Of a stretch of DNA of 64,000 nucleotides, positions 30,657-42,400 are shown piece by piece (position 1 is the stretch's first letter; the number at the start of each line of letters is the position of its first letter). Both the position numbers and the translations under genes were made by a program. A model generated the notes under the pieces. That model was not told the DNA's origin and searched no databases. It worked only from the letters and a program-made list of their open reading frames with translations. Location: assembly GCA_000320605.2 (NCBI GenBank), contig KB445817.1, positions 1-64,000 on the forward strand, in the 5' to 3' direction. Source of the stretch: Gelatoporia subvermispora B (Eukaryota > Basidiomycota > Agaricomycetes > Polyporales > Gelatoporiaceae).

Positions 30657-33276
30657 ATGTCCACTGGTTATCCTCCTCCATTCAACCACAGCAACGGGGC
30701 CGAATATACCGATGAACTAAAGCGTATTTGGTCATACCTGCGCGCCAAGACGGTGGGTTGTTGCAGCGCCAGTTGTGCCGCGGACCATTTATACGAATGA
30801 TGAACATGTTCCAATTAGACCCGCATTCGCAACGATGCGCAAGATTCGCGTATGCCTGGGCGCCCTGATGTCGACAACAACAGCTTCGCGCTGCAAGATC
30901 CTGGAGACATCCAAAAGTGGGTTGAGATGCTGGATAACGTACGTATCTACTGCAGTAACAGCGGCGTCCGTGCTGAAGATACATCAAGCTTATGATAAGC
31001 ACGACAACTATCGGATCCTCTCTCGAAGCTCGCCAATGGTTTGCCTCCATGTTCGGACTGGAGAGCATCAACACGCAGAGAGTTCTCCATAATCAGCATC
31101 CGGATGACCGCGTACCGCTCATCAGCGCGTATCTAGACATGCTCAGGAAGCTCTGCAAACTGCACCGCACGCTACCTCGGTCTATCATTCTTACCCCTGG
31201 CATGGTGACCAATACCCAGTCGCGGCCGGGGCAGACTCCATCGGCTCCTGCAGGATCTGGTGGATTCGGTGAGGTGTGGAAAGGCTTGTATCGTGGTATG
31301 GTGGTTGCTATCAAAGTTATGAGGGATAGAGGAGAAAACTCATCAGCGTCGCTGGAGGTCAGTAGTCAGAAACGATTAAAAACTAGGGGATGAAAACTTC
31401 TTCACTCACAGATGGCGTTTTGCGAGGCAATCATCTGGAAGTATCTGGACCATCCAAACATCACTCCCTTCTACGGCATAGAAAGGAGCGGTCCTAGGTT
31501 TTCACTGGTATCTCAATGGATGGAGCACGGTACAATCAGGCAGTATCTGCAGAATTACCCAGACGCAGATCGCTTGGAACTCGTAAGTCTTCGCCATTTG
31601 TCGCGACGATGTATATGATCAACCGCCCCATCCAGGTTGTACACATTGCAACCGGCTTAAAATACCTGCATGATTTGGGTGTAGTCCACGGTGACTTGAA
31701 AACGGTAATACCTTTCTCGGATTACCTTGGACGGCAAGCTGACCTATCTATATATAAGGGGAATATCCTTATCAACTCAGAGAAGGTCGCATCCTTAGTC
31801 GACTTTGGTCTCGCTGCTATATGCTACGACGGACAGCTTGACACTCAGTCTGTGAAGGAGAAGACACTAAGATGGACAGCTCCGGAGATAATAGACCCTG
31901 AGACGTACGGGCTCTCACAGGTCGCTTTAACCAAGGAGTCGGATGTCTACTCGTTCGCAATTACAATTTGGGAAGTGAGTTCATCGTCACGATAATCTGT
32001 AGTATTTCTAATTTAACCGGTCTGGAGCAGATATATACTAATCAGATCCCTTTCCACAACTCCAGAATCGATGGTACGGTGATGCGTTCCATATTAAGTG
32101 GTCAGCGACCTTCGCGACCGGAACGCGAAGCGAGCAATGGACTTGACGACGACTTATGGAGTCTTCTCCAAGTGTGCTGGAGCGACCAACGTAGCAAACG
32201 ACCCTCTATCAGATCCGTTCTCTATTGTATGACTCGAGCCCCAGAGGGCAGCTACTCAAAGTATCGCGTTCAACCAAATCTTCTTCATCACACCGTAGCA
32301 CAGCCACCAGACGTGGCCCGATCTGAATGGCTTGCTCAGCCGCTCTCGGAATGGCTTGCATCTTACGTGTGGAGAGTGTGCACTACTGGGTACAGCTTAT
32401 CGCCTGCATACGCGGCACCGGGGTGCGTACTGACATCCTTTACGAAGCCAATATTCTAACGCCCCGGGTCCCGTAGTGGTTTTTTCACGCCTCAGCCGAC
32501 GGCTTTGGCACAATGTATCGCTCCAGTACTTTCTATCTTACCTGCACCGACTGCATTCCTGGCCACTTGGTACCTTAGTCGCTTGCCCATCTACTTCGGC
32601 AGCGTGGCATACAGGCACTGGAGTGAGCAACAGTTCTCGGATTTGCTATCTAGGTATATATCAAGCCACCAGGACGGAAAAGCAAATGCGGCTTTCCAAG
32701 CGGCTGTGTTGGGCACTATGCTCGCGGCAGAAGAATGACGCTATCCCGTCACGGATGAGACATGGTATGGCTCAGTCAATACACCACGTCATTGCTCTTT
32801 TCTGACACCGAAACAGGTACTTGGTCTCCAATATGCCAATCATGTCACTGAGGCACCTTGAAAGCCTCGCTGTTCAGGTCTTGGACGATACCAGAACATT
32901 CAGTGAGCCATTGCAAAAGCGGGGGTGGTTCGAACGCCTACGTGACGATGTTGTGCATATGTCCCAGCAGCCGAGCTCCGCTTTGTGGGCCAGCTCCACA
33001 TCTATCTTCATCCAGGAGATAAACGGACTGCTGAAGACCGTACAGGAGCGTATAAGATCCGGAACCGCTCCAATGTCAGGAGCAGCTCCGGCCGCTACGA
33101 GTCTCCAGTCCACCTTCACTCAGATGCCAATCCCGGCGGGGCCTCCCATCTCTCGTCGCGGTGCCTCCATGCCTGTGCCTATGCAACCGCAGTACTCGCT
33201 GCCGTTAGATCGTCGACCAAGCGGTCATCCGACGATTTATGATGAACCCGTCAATGAAGAAGTGGAGGATGAATAA
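30657..33276 (+). CDS. TKL-type protein kinase joined in frame to a Pcl-type cyclin; one in-frame TGA
   Basis: Exons: 30657-30752, 30819-30938, 30989-31357, 31412-31582, 31636-31704, 31759-31974, 32031-32422, 32477-32764 and 32817-33276. Introns are 50-66 nt. Kinase domain: glycine loop GSGGFGEV at residues 161-168, Lys181 in VAIKV, catalytic HGDLK at 270-274, DFG at 290-292, then APE. All catalytic residues are present. No stop separates the kinase from the cyclin: exon 7 runs from the kinase C-lobe (RSKRPSIRSVLYCM) into SEWLAQPLSEWLASYVWRV. A textbook intron (GTGCGT, CTAAC, GTAG) then leads to the cyclin core. A TGA at 32736-32738 follows residue 564 (MLAAEE); the same frame continues to 33276. 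If the TGA terminates, the product is 564 aa; read through, 726 residues. Confidence 0.7.
32229..33276 (+). CDS. Pcl-type (Pho85-class) cyclin portion, alternative separate gene model
   Basis: Cyclin-box features: SEWLAQPLSEWLASYVWRV (helix 1 region), FLATWYLSRLPIYFG (the hallmark ALxYIxRL-like helix), AAVLGTMLAAEE, then after TGA (32736-32738) RYPVTDETW, and MSLRHLESLAVQVLDD (helix 5). The C-terminal tail is Pro/Ser-rich and acidic (ends EPVNEEVEDE). Cyclins of this class activate a CDK of the Pho85 type. An in-frame ATG at 32229 (residue 414 of the joined model) could start a free cyclin. TGA sits where homologues normally continue, and the frame stays open for more than 150 codons beyond, across an intron that keeps phase (ACATG|G). 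This is either a recent nonsense mutation, a readthrough codon (TGA-C context) or a sequence error. Confidence 0.6.
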
Positions 33277-35354
33277 GCTGGCAGCGAATATCATCTGGGC
33301 GTCCCACACCAAGCTTCCCCGGTTCGCAGGCCTGAATGCCTGCGCCACGTTTACTCCTGCCACACCGCGTAGACGGTTCATTGAGATTGGGAGCTAGTTT
33401 CAATTTGCTTGCGTGGGCGATGACCCGCGATGTCGCGATGTATCCTTTGTTTGACCAGCCCCCACCAGGTACATAATGTATTATTATAGCTATCGCTTTG
33501 TAGGTACTCATTTCAGCTACTTCTTTCTCCCTTCACTGTGCTGGGTATTCCACCGGCAGGGAGTGCTTCCAACTTCCCAGAGAAATTAGACGTGGGACGC
33601 ACTTATCTCGCACTTCGACGCTCTGAATTGTCTCGAGCAGAGTGCGACAGTAAGAGGCGGATGCGAACAGCGCGCTGTTCGACTGAGGTTTTGAGCGCCG
33701 TGAAAGGTCGATCTGCTCCTTGATGGCGTTGAGAGCTGCTGATACACAAATATCCACACATTCTTGCGATAATTGATGACTGATGCGCGCAAAGATTGTG
33801 AATTTGTGACACATACGTTTAATGTGCGATCTAGAGAATCCCTGCATTCGTTGAGCATGTACGTCCATGCCCACGTTCGCCCACATATTTAGCTCCCTCG
33901 CCGTTCAAGTTGACCGAAGCGGCGCTATTTTCGTCATTGGCATGTCCTTCGGTAGTCAATGTATTTACCACAGGGGAAGTGAGTCTCTGCGTCTTGCAAA
34001 GTGAACTCATCGCAACTTCTACTAGATGGGGATGGTGTGAGCGCTAGGACCGGTACGGGATCTGTAGCCCATTAATGGCATTGATTAGCAACGTGTGTGA
34101 GAGTCCCCACGCAGGTAATTCGTGCCCCATGCGCAATTGAGGGAATGAGCGCCGCCAGTCTACTCAGGTAACATGAAGCTCATCCTCAGAGTCTGTATCC
34201 ACAGCTCTGGCGTTGCTGGGATTCTACAGCTCTAGAAGACCGTAGCTGATCTGTATCAGCTCATTTCGATTGAAATAGCATAACATCCATCAACTCGCAC
34301 CTTGATCCATCGCCGGTAGCCATTCGCTGTGTAGGTAGTCTTTAGATACTGCATTGTGGGTCTATCCTTATCGCTTCGTCGTTTGCTGGACTTATGCAAC
34401 GACTTGACCATCACACGTATGCACTGGTGTAAAATTTATAAAGCGGGTCACTGGCGTCGACGCAAGAAGCATATCTGCCTGACTTAGTTCTGCTACGTAT
34501 ACCAGACGACAGGGAGGACCCATCACATGCAGAGTCACTCCAAAGCCCGCTCGGCGGCAGTCTGCATATGAGGTGGGAGACTGCTCAAACCCAACGAACA
34601 AGCAATATCGTAGGGCCAGCAGGAGTCAGCGAGACCTCAAGTAGGCTTTGTATGAAGACAGTGAATTCCGCAGAACTAGAAGCAACCGATGAAGAACGTG
34701 TATGCGACATGTTGTTCATGGACGCTACTCGCACAAAATACTGCTACCTCTGCTCGTCGACAGATTATCAGTACCAGACGGAGCTTAGCTTCAGGGCGGC
34801 AGATGCAGAGGCGATGACACACGCCCTGTTGTAAACTTGATATCGAGACTCGGAGCCTTTCGTAACATGAAAGACACACGCAGCAACGCATTGTGCAAGG
34901 AGCTGAGCCTAGATAACTGTAGTAAAGTCAACTGTTTAGCTTGCTGAGACGGCGAGCTTGACGACATGAAGCGCATGGAAACGCAGCCTCCACGGTAGAG
35001 CGCCGGCCCATTGAATGCACGTGGTGCCACGGAACTGAACGCGATCGGATCGAGGCCGCTGCTCGAACGGCACTCCAGAGTCGCATACCTTCTCATCCAT
35101 CAATTACACGTTGTGTGCCTTGGGCGAATGGCCCATCTGATGCGTGCAGTACGACAACCATGACAAGGATATAACTGAACTCTTATCTGGTCGTGTGCCA
35201 ACCCATTTGGGGTTGAAAGGCTTGGCATGTCAGCATCAGTCACCGAACTCCCTGTCCCAACATCCTACAGCTCCCTCACAGCATCAATCCCACATTGTGC
35301 AATATCGGTGCGAACAATGCCTCATGCCGTGCGCAACTGACATTTCGAGATACG
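33277..35354. other. Intergenic, no supported gene
   Basis: 2.1 kb. A minus-strand frame at 33533-33886 (117 codons) is helical-looking but unrecognised. Nothing else is supported. Confidence 0.5.
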
Positions 35355-36527
35355 ATGCAGGTCGGGGCAGTCTCGATGATCACCGGACGAGCAGTGACCT
35401 TACCACTGGAGATATGGTTCCTCGTCCTCAATAGCATCGAGCGACCTCGCGATCTCCTTGCATGCGGATGCACTTGCCGCGCCCTGTACGAACGGGTTGA
35501 GGATATGAAGTTTGAGCGTCGAGGGCCCAGCGCATTCACCGATCTCCCCCACCTTCATCGCCAACTCCTGGAAGACCATCTCCTCGCCCATTTCTTTCGT
35601 CGTCTACGCGTCCACATGTCCAAACTCAACCAGTTTGCATATAAATTCTCCGGGAGGTTGCCTGGGCTGAGGACAGTCGTGCTCGACGGAGAGGAAGCAG
35701 AGTACCCCAGACCGATCAGGCTACCCGTACTCTCATGCATCTCCCATTTCAAAAGTGTCACAGAGCTGGTTCTGTACAAGATCGTGTTCTGGAGCTCTCG
35801 CGACTTCCTGCGCCTCGTGTGCTACGTGGAAAATCTCGTCAACTTGAGGATCACAGACATATCGTGGAGGAGAGAGCTGTGTAGCTTGGCGGACGAGCCA
35901 TTTGGGAGGTCTCTTCATCTGCGCTCAATTACGGTGCGTCCATGCAGTGTTTCTCTTGTCGGACAATCCTGAAGGAGGAGGCAGATTTTCGACCGCGACA
36001 ACCTGCGGCGTCACGCTTCTTGGCTGAGCGTCTCATCGCTCCGAGACTCCCTGTCTGCTCTTACCCTCCAGACTTCCGAGTCCCTGCTATCCGATTGGAC
36101 ATCGCACGGAGCAGATGACATCGTGCAGAATCTCGTCTCCCTTGAGACCCTTGTCTTTTCGTTCGCTGGATACGAAGTCTATCCGTCCCTTGTGCTTCCC
36201 ACCTTCCTCGCCAAGGTACCGAAGACTCGAGTGTCCCACATTGCAGCCAGCTATTCCCTTATCGATGACTCACCGAAATCGACGGCTCTAACTCTGGATG
36301 ACTGCAAGAGGTGCTTCGAGACGTTGGACACCATGCTAACCTCCCCAGACTATCTCGTCCTCTCCAAGGTCGCAATCGATCTCAATTCCCTCACAGACGA
36401 AGTCGCAGAGCTTTGCAGCACGGAACCACGCCCGTGTCCGCTCTTGAGGGCCAGAGGAATACTGGATTTTTCATGGAATAGGCACGTATCCTCAAGTTCA
36501 CCACTGCTCGACGACGTGTACAGATGA
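35355..36527 (+). CDS. F-box protein with leucine-rich C-terminal region
   Basis: Predicted substrate receptor of an SCF ubiquitin ligase. Two exons, 35355-35933 and 35985-36527, with a 51-nt intron (GTGCGT...GGCAG). The predicted protein is 373 aa. The F-box lies near the N-terminus: LPLEIWFLVLNSIERPRDLL, then ACGCTCRALYERVED. It is followed by degenerate LRR-like units (VTELVLYKIVF, LVNLRITDISW, LVSLETLVFSF). The ATG at 35355 (MQVGAVSM) is the first in frame; the ATG a few codons on (MITGRAV) is an alternative. Such F-box genes are strongly expanded in Agaricomycetes. The substrate cannot be predicted. Confidence 0.85.
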
Positions 36528-37002
36528 GGTACATACTCTTTGGAGACATTTAGTTACGGCGGTAAGTCTACTGTCAAGTTCTGCAGAAGTGTTTTGATAG
36601 TACCACAAGTTCGATTTAACTAAGTGCATTTGCTAAGGACACGGATTCCGAGTAGACACGGAAACTTCCAGGGAATAAGTAGATTAGTCACATTGTATAT
36701 GACCAATGAGTGTCATGAGGGAGGGTATTGACTTGCAGCCATTATCATGCGAGACCGGAAAACAAGTACGCGGAAGGAAGTTCGAGATAGGGATGTTGGC
36801 GTAACTCTGAAGCTGTCAATCGCTGTGCCGGGCTTCTATGTCACAAATTAGCATATCTGAATGAATGACCAGTAGCAGCGGGGAACTGACTTGGCAAAAC
36901 ACCTCTGACGGAAGTCATCCGCTAGAGGTGACAAGACGATACCATCGACTGGTGGGGCCTTCGTTCGAGAGAGCTATGAACCCGATGGTTGATGTCAGCG
37001 AT
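36528..37002. other. Intergenic, no supported gene
   Basis: Convergent 3' ends flank this gap (F-box on plus, pseudokinase on minus). No feature seen. Confidence 0.6.
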
Positions 37003-37867
37003 CTAAAACTCCATTGGGTGACACCATACCCAAAGTCGCACTGTGGTGGCATCCTGCCCGTGCCAAGGCCGCTTACCGGTCCACATCTCCAGAACAGTGC
37101 ATCCAAAACTCCAGACCTCGATCTGTGAGCTACACTCAGCTTGAGCAGCAACTGCCTCCGGGGCCATCCAAAAAATGCATCCCGAGAGAATTGTGCTCCT
37201 GGACGTTGTGCGCATCTCGGTATGACGTCTGCAGTCCATGAAATTTGTGATTTTACAGCATCCGGAGGCGTCCACTAGAACGTGGCTCGAATTCAGGTTC
37301 TGCACTAATACGTTACAATGTATCACGCTGGATTCAGTTGGGAGATCATACCGAGTGGATGATTCCCGCAGAATGGAGATACTCGAGACCAGAAAGTATA
37401 TGCTCTGAGAAAGACTGCACAATGTCTTCATTGAGTCGTCCGTACTTTCTCAACCAGTCATGGAGAGAACCTCCAGCCACGTATTCCAAGAACCTTGTGG
37501 CAAATCCAGACTTTAGTGACTGTTTTCTCAGGTCTTAGGATCAAGTAGAGCTCACTTACAAATTGCACACTTTTCCGGTCTCTTCGTAACCGAGGCATTG
37601 TATTATGTTTACGTGGTCAAGTCCTTCGAGAACTTGGCGCTCTCGTCGAAGGGCTATCTTGACGGTACTCTCGACATCGGTATCAGACATCTGAACCTGT
37701 CGAACAACCATGATCTCTCCAGAACCGGCGTCCAGCGCCAGGTAGATATCTCCTGTAGATCTTCGCGCAATTATTTCTCCTCGGATCCACTGTTTAACGA
37801 CTAGCACACCAGTCAGGAAGTAATAGCTGAAGAGCAAGGAGCGGCATACCTCTGCGACAAGCGACAT
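37003..37867 (-). CDS. MAPKKK-like pseudokinase
   Basis: Exons on the minus strand: 37850-37867 (or further upstream), 37560-37789, 37352-37493 and 37003-37299. Introns are 60, 66 and 52 nt. The fold matches STE11/BCK1-type MAPKKKs: WIRGEIIARRSTGDIYLALD (P-loop region), HVNIIQCLGYEET, FLEYVAGGSLHDWLRKYGRL, SGLEYLHSAGIIH, FWMAPEAV, IEVWSFGCTVLEMWTGKRPW. Every catalytic element is altered: the glycine loop is gone, VAVK is VVR (Lys to Arg), HRDLKxxN is HSNLNxxH, and DFG is NFM. The domain is short at both ends. Despite this the frame and splice sites are intact, so a folded non-catalytic scaffold is possible; a decaying gene is the alternative. It lies directly downstream of the TKL kinase at 37794-39446, overlapping its 3' end. 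Confidence 0.65.
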
Positions 37868-39446
37868 GCGAAGGAAGCGCAGGATCGCTAGTGGTACATT
37901 CAGTCCTCGTAGAATCTCCGCTCAACGCCCTCTTCGCCGAGGGCCACTCTAGCTTCTCACGAAGAGATGAAAATACCGGGGGTCGGGGCTGATGGCGCCG
38001 CGAACGCTGGTCGCTAGAAATTGCAGAAGTACGGGAGCGAGACTCAGCGTGTTCAGCTACACATTGCATGATGCTTTCCATGCTAGGTCTCTTGCTCCAT
38101 TCCGTACACCAGCATTGTTCGATTAATTCCCATACCTCGTCGCTGAGACCAAGGAGGTCCGCTCCTTGGGAGCGCTCAGGCCGAACGCCCTGCAGGACAC
38201 GGCGGATGACTACAGGGTCGCGGGGTAGTACATTGAATGGTGGGCATCCGGCGAACATCTGCATGGCATGGGTCAGTACAGTACAACGTGGTCTACGCTC
38301 AAGACACGGACCTCCCAAATAGTCATACCTAGCGAGTACACGTCGGTCTGTGGAGAAAGAACAGCTCTATCGAGCCCGAACTCTTCCGAATCCATAATTT
38401 CCGGCGCCATGTATCTCACTGACCCTCCTACAACTGAACGTGTGGGAAGTCGGTGGCTCTAACTCAATGCGGCAAGACCAAAGTCGCTCAAACATGCGAC
38501 CAGCTCCTCGTCAACTAGGACGTTGGACTAGCAGTACTAGCTATCAGTACGACGTCATTTGCAATATGCTGTTAGAGTCGACATACTCCTTTCAGGTCGC
38601 CATGTACAATGCCTAGGTCATGGAGATACTTCAGTCCGTCTACCACATCGGATACCTAGCACGTAATCTATCACCCAAGTCTAAAAGCATCATCAATCAG
38701 ACTACTCACAAATCACAAACGTCGACGCCATGATTCTGCTTAAAATACTCCGTGATTGTGCCGTGCAGCATCCACTTGGATACGAACGACAGTGGATAGT
38801 GTTGCGTATCGATTCCATAGAATGGTGTTATGTTCCTATGCCTGAGATGCTTCCAGATGACCGCCTCGCAAAATAGGTCCTGTACGAGGGGTTACATGAA
38901 TCAATCAATACGGACGCGATGCAAGTGATTTACCCCAGTACGTTCAGAACCCGCCTCATCACACACCCTGATGACCTTCAGCGCCACTGCACGTCCTCGG
39001 TAACCCCCCCTCCAAATGTCAGCAGACCCTCCGACAGCTGCTGGACGACGTTGGTCGCGGTGGTAGATTGTCGTCGAATCGCGAGGAAGATTAAACGACT
39101 TGGGAAGTATGCGAGCTTTTTGGCATACTTTTCTCAGCATGTCTAGACACACCAAGGCTGCTCGTCTTTCATCGCTGGGATCTGAGTGTGGCGTTGTATA
39201 GGCGCTGCTGTTGCCGTCCGAATCGGTCGTTGCCGCCAGCCATTTCTGGGCAACTGTTGAGAGGACTTGGGCATCCGAGTAGCTGAGCATCTGAAGAATG
39301 TTATATGATTTTGGTCGGAATGCAGGCAAATCATTGAAGCGCACCTTATCCAACATCTCTATCCAGTATGTTAGCTCCTCCGTGGTAGGATGATTGATGT
39401 GGTAGGTATTTCTTCCTGGTACATTTCGCTGTGTTTGTGGCCTCAT
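37794..39446 (-). pseudogene. TKL-type protein kinase, second copy, with two lesions
   Basis: Same exon plan as the kinase at 30657: exons 38934-39446, 38710-38879, 38587-38655, 38312-38527 and 37794-38258. The two central exons have identical lengths in both copies (69 and 216 nt). ATG at 39446. N-terminal helical region (WIEMLDKVRF, AQKWLAAT, CLDMLRKVC) is shared with copy 1. Kinase motifs GGSADIW, VALKV, HGDLK, SDFG and APE are intact. Lesion 1: the exon ending at 38710 is 170 nt instead of 171, losing one base at the GAT TTG/GTGAGT junction and breaking phase. Lesion 2: an in-frame TAG at 38459-38461 after DFGLAALS, with the frame continuing beyond. Recently inactivated, or expressed as an N-terminal fragment. 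Confidence 0.75.
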
Positions 39447-42400
39447 ACACTCATGCGTCTATAGGGCGGAGGATAGTGAATGAGTGTATAAACATGTCAA
39501 TAATCTGCACGTGTTCAACGTACTGACTTAGCGGATAGATAGCTCCAGGCAGCGGTCAGACCACGCAGAACGGCCAAGTCACCCATGATCTCGAGACGAC
39601 CTGAGTCGACCAGTTGAGATGGCATAGGCCACGACGTGAAGCCCAGTGAGCATAGCATTCAGATCGTACAGCTCCGATCGGCGGTGCATGGGCGTATCAG
39701 AGATAGCAACAGCACAGGCATCAAGCTGCTGATGCGCTCCGCGCCGCAGAGTGTAGGCGCCATCACGACATCCGTGTCATGCCTGGGCGTTGACTTACCT
39801 TAAATCTAACGATTGCGAGCCTCGAGGTATTGCCCAGAACGGTCACTTTCACAGGCATCGAATAACGCACTAAAACAACAGCCACACAAGCGGTACATAC
39901 ACAAGTCCGTATCGTAATGAGCTCACCTGCTTCGTGACAACCAGATGAGCAGACCACCTGAGACGGTGAGAATATCTACTACGCTTGGGGTCAATTACGT
40001 CACGTCTCCGCGTCTTTGACCCAGACTCAAAATCGCCCCTCTCCTCCTGCAGTCTAGCACTGCCTGCTGCTTATATTTGAACTATGCTTCTTCGTGGTGA
40101 GATGAGAATCAAAGGCATAGCAGTGATGTCTTTTCAAGACGTTCCTTGAGATATACATTTTGTGCGGAACTACAATATTGTCTCACATTCCGTTCTGGTG
40201 AAGAACGTCTGATAATGCTCAACATAAGCAGCAATTCTCGAGATAGCTTGCCCACCGATTCCAGGGTGCCGGTGCCCCACTACTCGCGCAAGATTGAAGG
40301 TGAGCGCATGGTTTCCCAGGATGCTTAGAGTTGCTCATTCGACTTGTGCTTTGGGCAGGTATATGGGGATCTCTCCGGCCCAATTGTAGCATTTGCGCGT
40401 GCTACCCAACGGAGTCCTTGGTGCTTGAGGTACCCCGTCATAGACACACGTAAGCGAAAACTCGAGGAGCGGTAGTGCAACGCTTCCCCAAGCTCATCCC
40501 TTTGCCGGTGTGTCAATAGTCCCACGACGAAAACCAGAAGTATCTAGATATGTGACACTGTGAACACATGTCAAGGCTGCCCATGGTGGCCACTCAGAAG
40601 CTTCCTTTGCCCTGGTCTGTGACGCATGCGTGCAGGAATACTTGCCGCATGTAGGAGCATATGGGTGTACCCCACCACGCCTAATACACATGGAACAACG
40701 AACGAGTACGCACCCGGGCCTCCGTTGCCATAATACGACGTTATCCTATCCCGGTGACACGGTATTGTCGTTCTGGCTCAGCATTCACTCTACTATGTTC
40801 CGAACACACTCTGTCTGCGGTATATGCAGTGTCGTAGTCAGGTAGTTATTTCCCCACTTATGAGCTCGTATGGGGCTCTCTGCGGGAGAATATAGCCGAA
40901 CTGACGATACCTCAATATATACCGACAGCCTGAAGAAAGCGACGTTGACGAACTCATTAAGAATATCAACGCACTGCACCGACGCCTATCTTTGCACCCC
41001 CCGAAGCAAACGCAATTATTCGAGACACCTCGTGTGCCACCCATTCTGCTCGTCCACCGTGAATCCAAGAAAACCTTGTCGCTCCCTTATCTGAGTTGTT
41101 GTTACCGCTCGGGAAACCTCCCGCCGATGTCTGAGTCAGACTGACCTTACACATCGTCGGGCTCATACAGTCTCGGTAATTTCGCCTATATGATCGCTCT
41201 GTTCACCAAGTTTCCAATGTCCCTGCAGATGCAAGTTAGTTATAACAGCCAAAATAGACATAAGAAACTGAGTTGATCACTGAGTATATCCCTGGAAATG
41301 CTTGCGAATAGTCATCGTCTACATCCAGTGATTCATGCCACGGCGCTGGGAAATGACAGCGATGTTCCTCGGTATCTGCTCTGCGATAAGGGAGAGATTG
41401 ACCCGAGTCCATACCCAAGTTGCGTAGCCCTGAAAAAATACGTGATCACAGTGCATCAACTCTGTAACCGGAAAACGTATCTGCGGCTCGACGAGCCAAG
41501 AATCTGCTACGAGCGGGCAAGCTGCCATAGGGAGCGAGGCATTGTCTATAGGTTTCCGAGTCTGTAGGTGTCCGATCGGTGAATGTTCGACAAGTCCATG
41601 TCATGTCATGTCATGCTCCTGCAGATCTCACAGATGCATGGAAGCATGCTCAATGTTAGATTCAGGTCCCAGCTCAAGACGACCTCATGACATTGGACTT
41701 GAACGCAGCAAAAAACATACTGAAGTGTGAGTATTGTGGACACAAAGAGCATTGATTGCAATGATGCACATTGTGACGATTGTAGCTGCGGAACTTCGAA
41801 AGAGCTTACGGCCGAGGGGTGGCGGAACGGGCGCTATTTCGGGCTATTGTAGAGAGTCGGGGCATACCGTTGCGTAGAAGGCCCCCCTCATCCAGGTGAC
41901 GTGGCTAAGTCTGGGAGGCCCGATAAGACGACGACATGAGCTGCAGTGCCGAGCTCACGAAGATGCGTGAGTTGACAGTGGCACAGACACCGTTGTTGAC
42001 TCTTCTTGATGTGACTAGAAATTGCTACGGCTTAGTAGCCTCACTGATTAAGTCTTCACCTATGTTTTTGGTTTTCGCCGGCTGTTCAACTTCCACAAAT
42101 TTCGCTCAAAGTTGGTACCTAGCCTTCAGAGAATTCTCATCGCCAGCTACGCGTGGGCACACGATACTTCACCTCAGCAGAAGTCAGGGACCACTGTCTA
42201 ATTCCATATCCACGTGACGTTTCCCTGTACAGCACTCCGGTGAATTCGAAGTTCCGCATTTGGAGCTCAGAACCACTACGGAAACAGATGCAGTCTTCAG
42301 TGAATTGCGAGGGATGCTATCATAGCCTCGGCTCATCTCATACTCTTCGTGGCCGTGAATTGTCACCGACGTCTGACACATAACTTAGAAGCGTGATTCC

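Noticed and set aside
32700..32725. Micro-intron removing the TGA in the cyclin
   Set aside because: The only GT-AG pair here would give a 25-nt intron, too short for the spliceosome, and it would end before the TGA.
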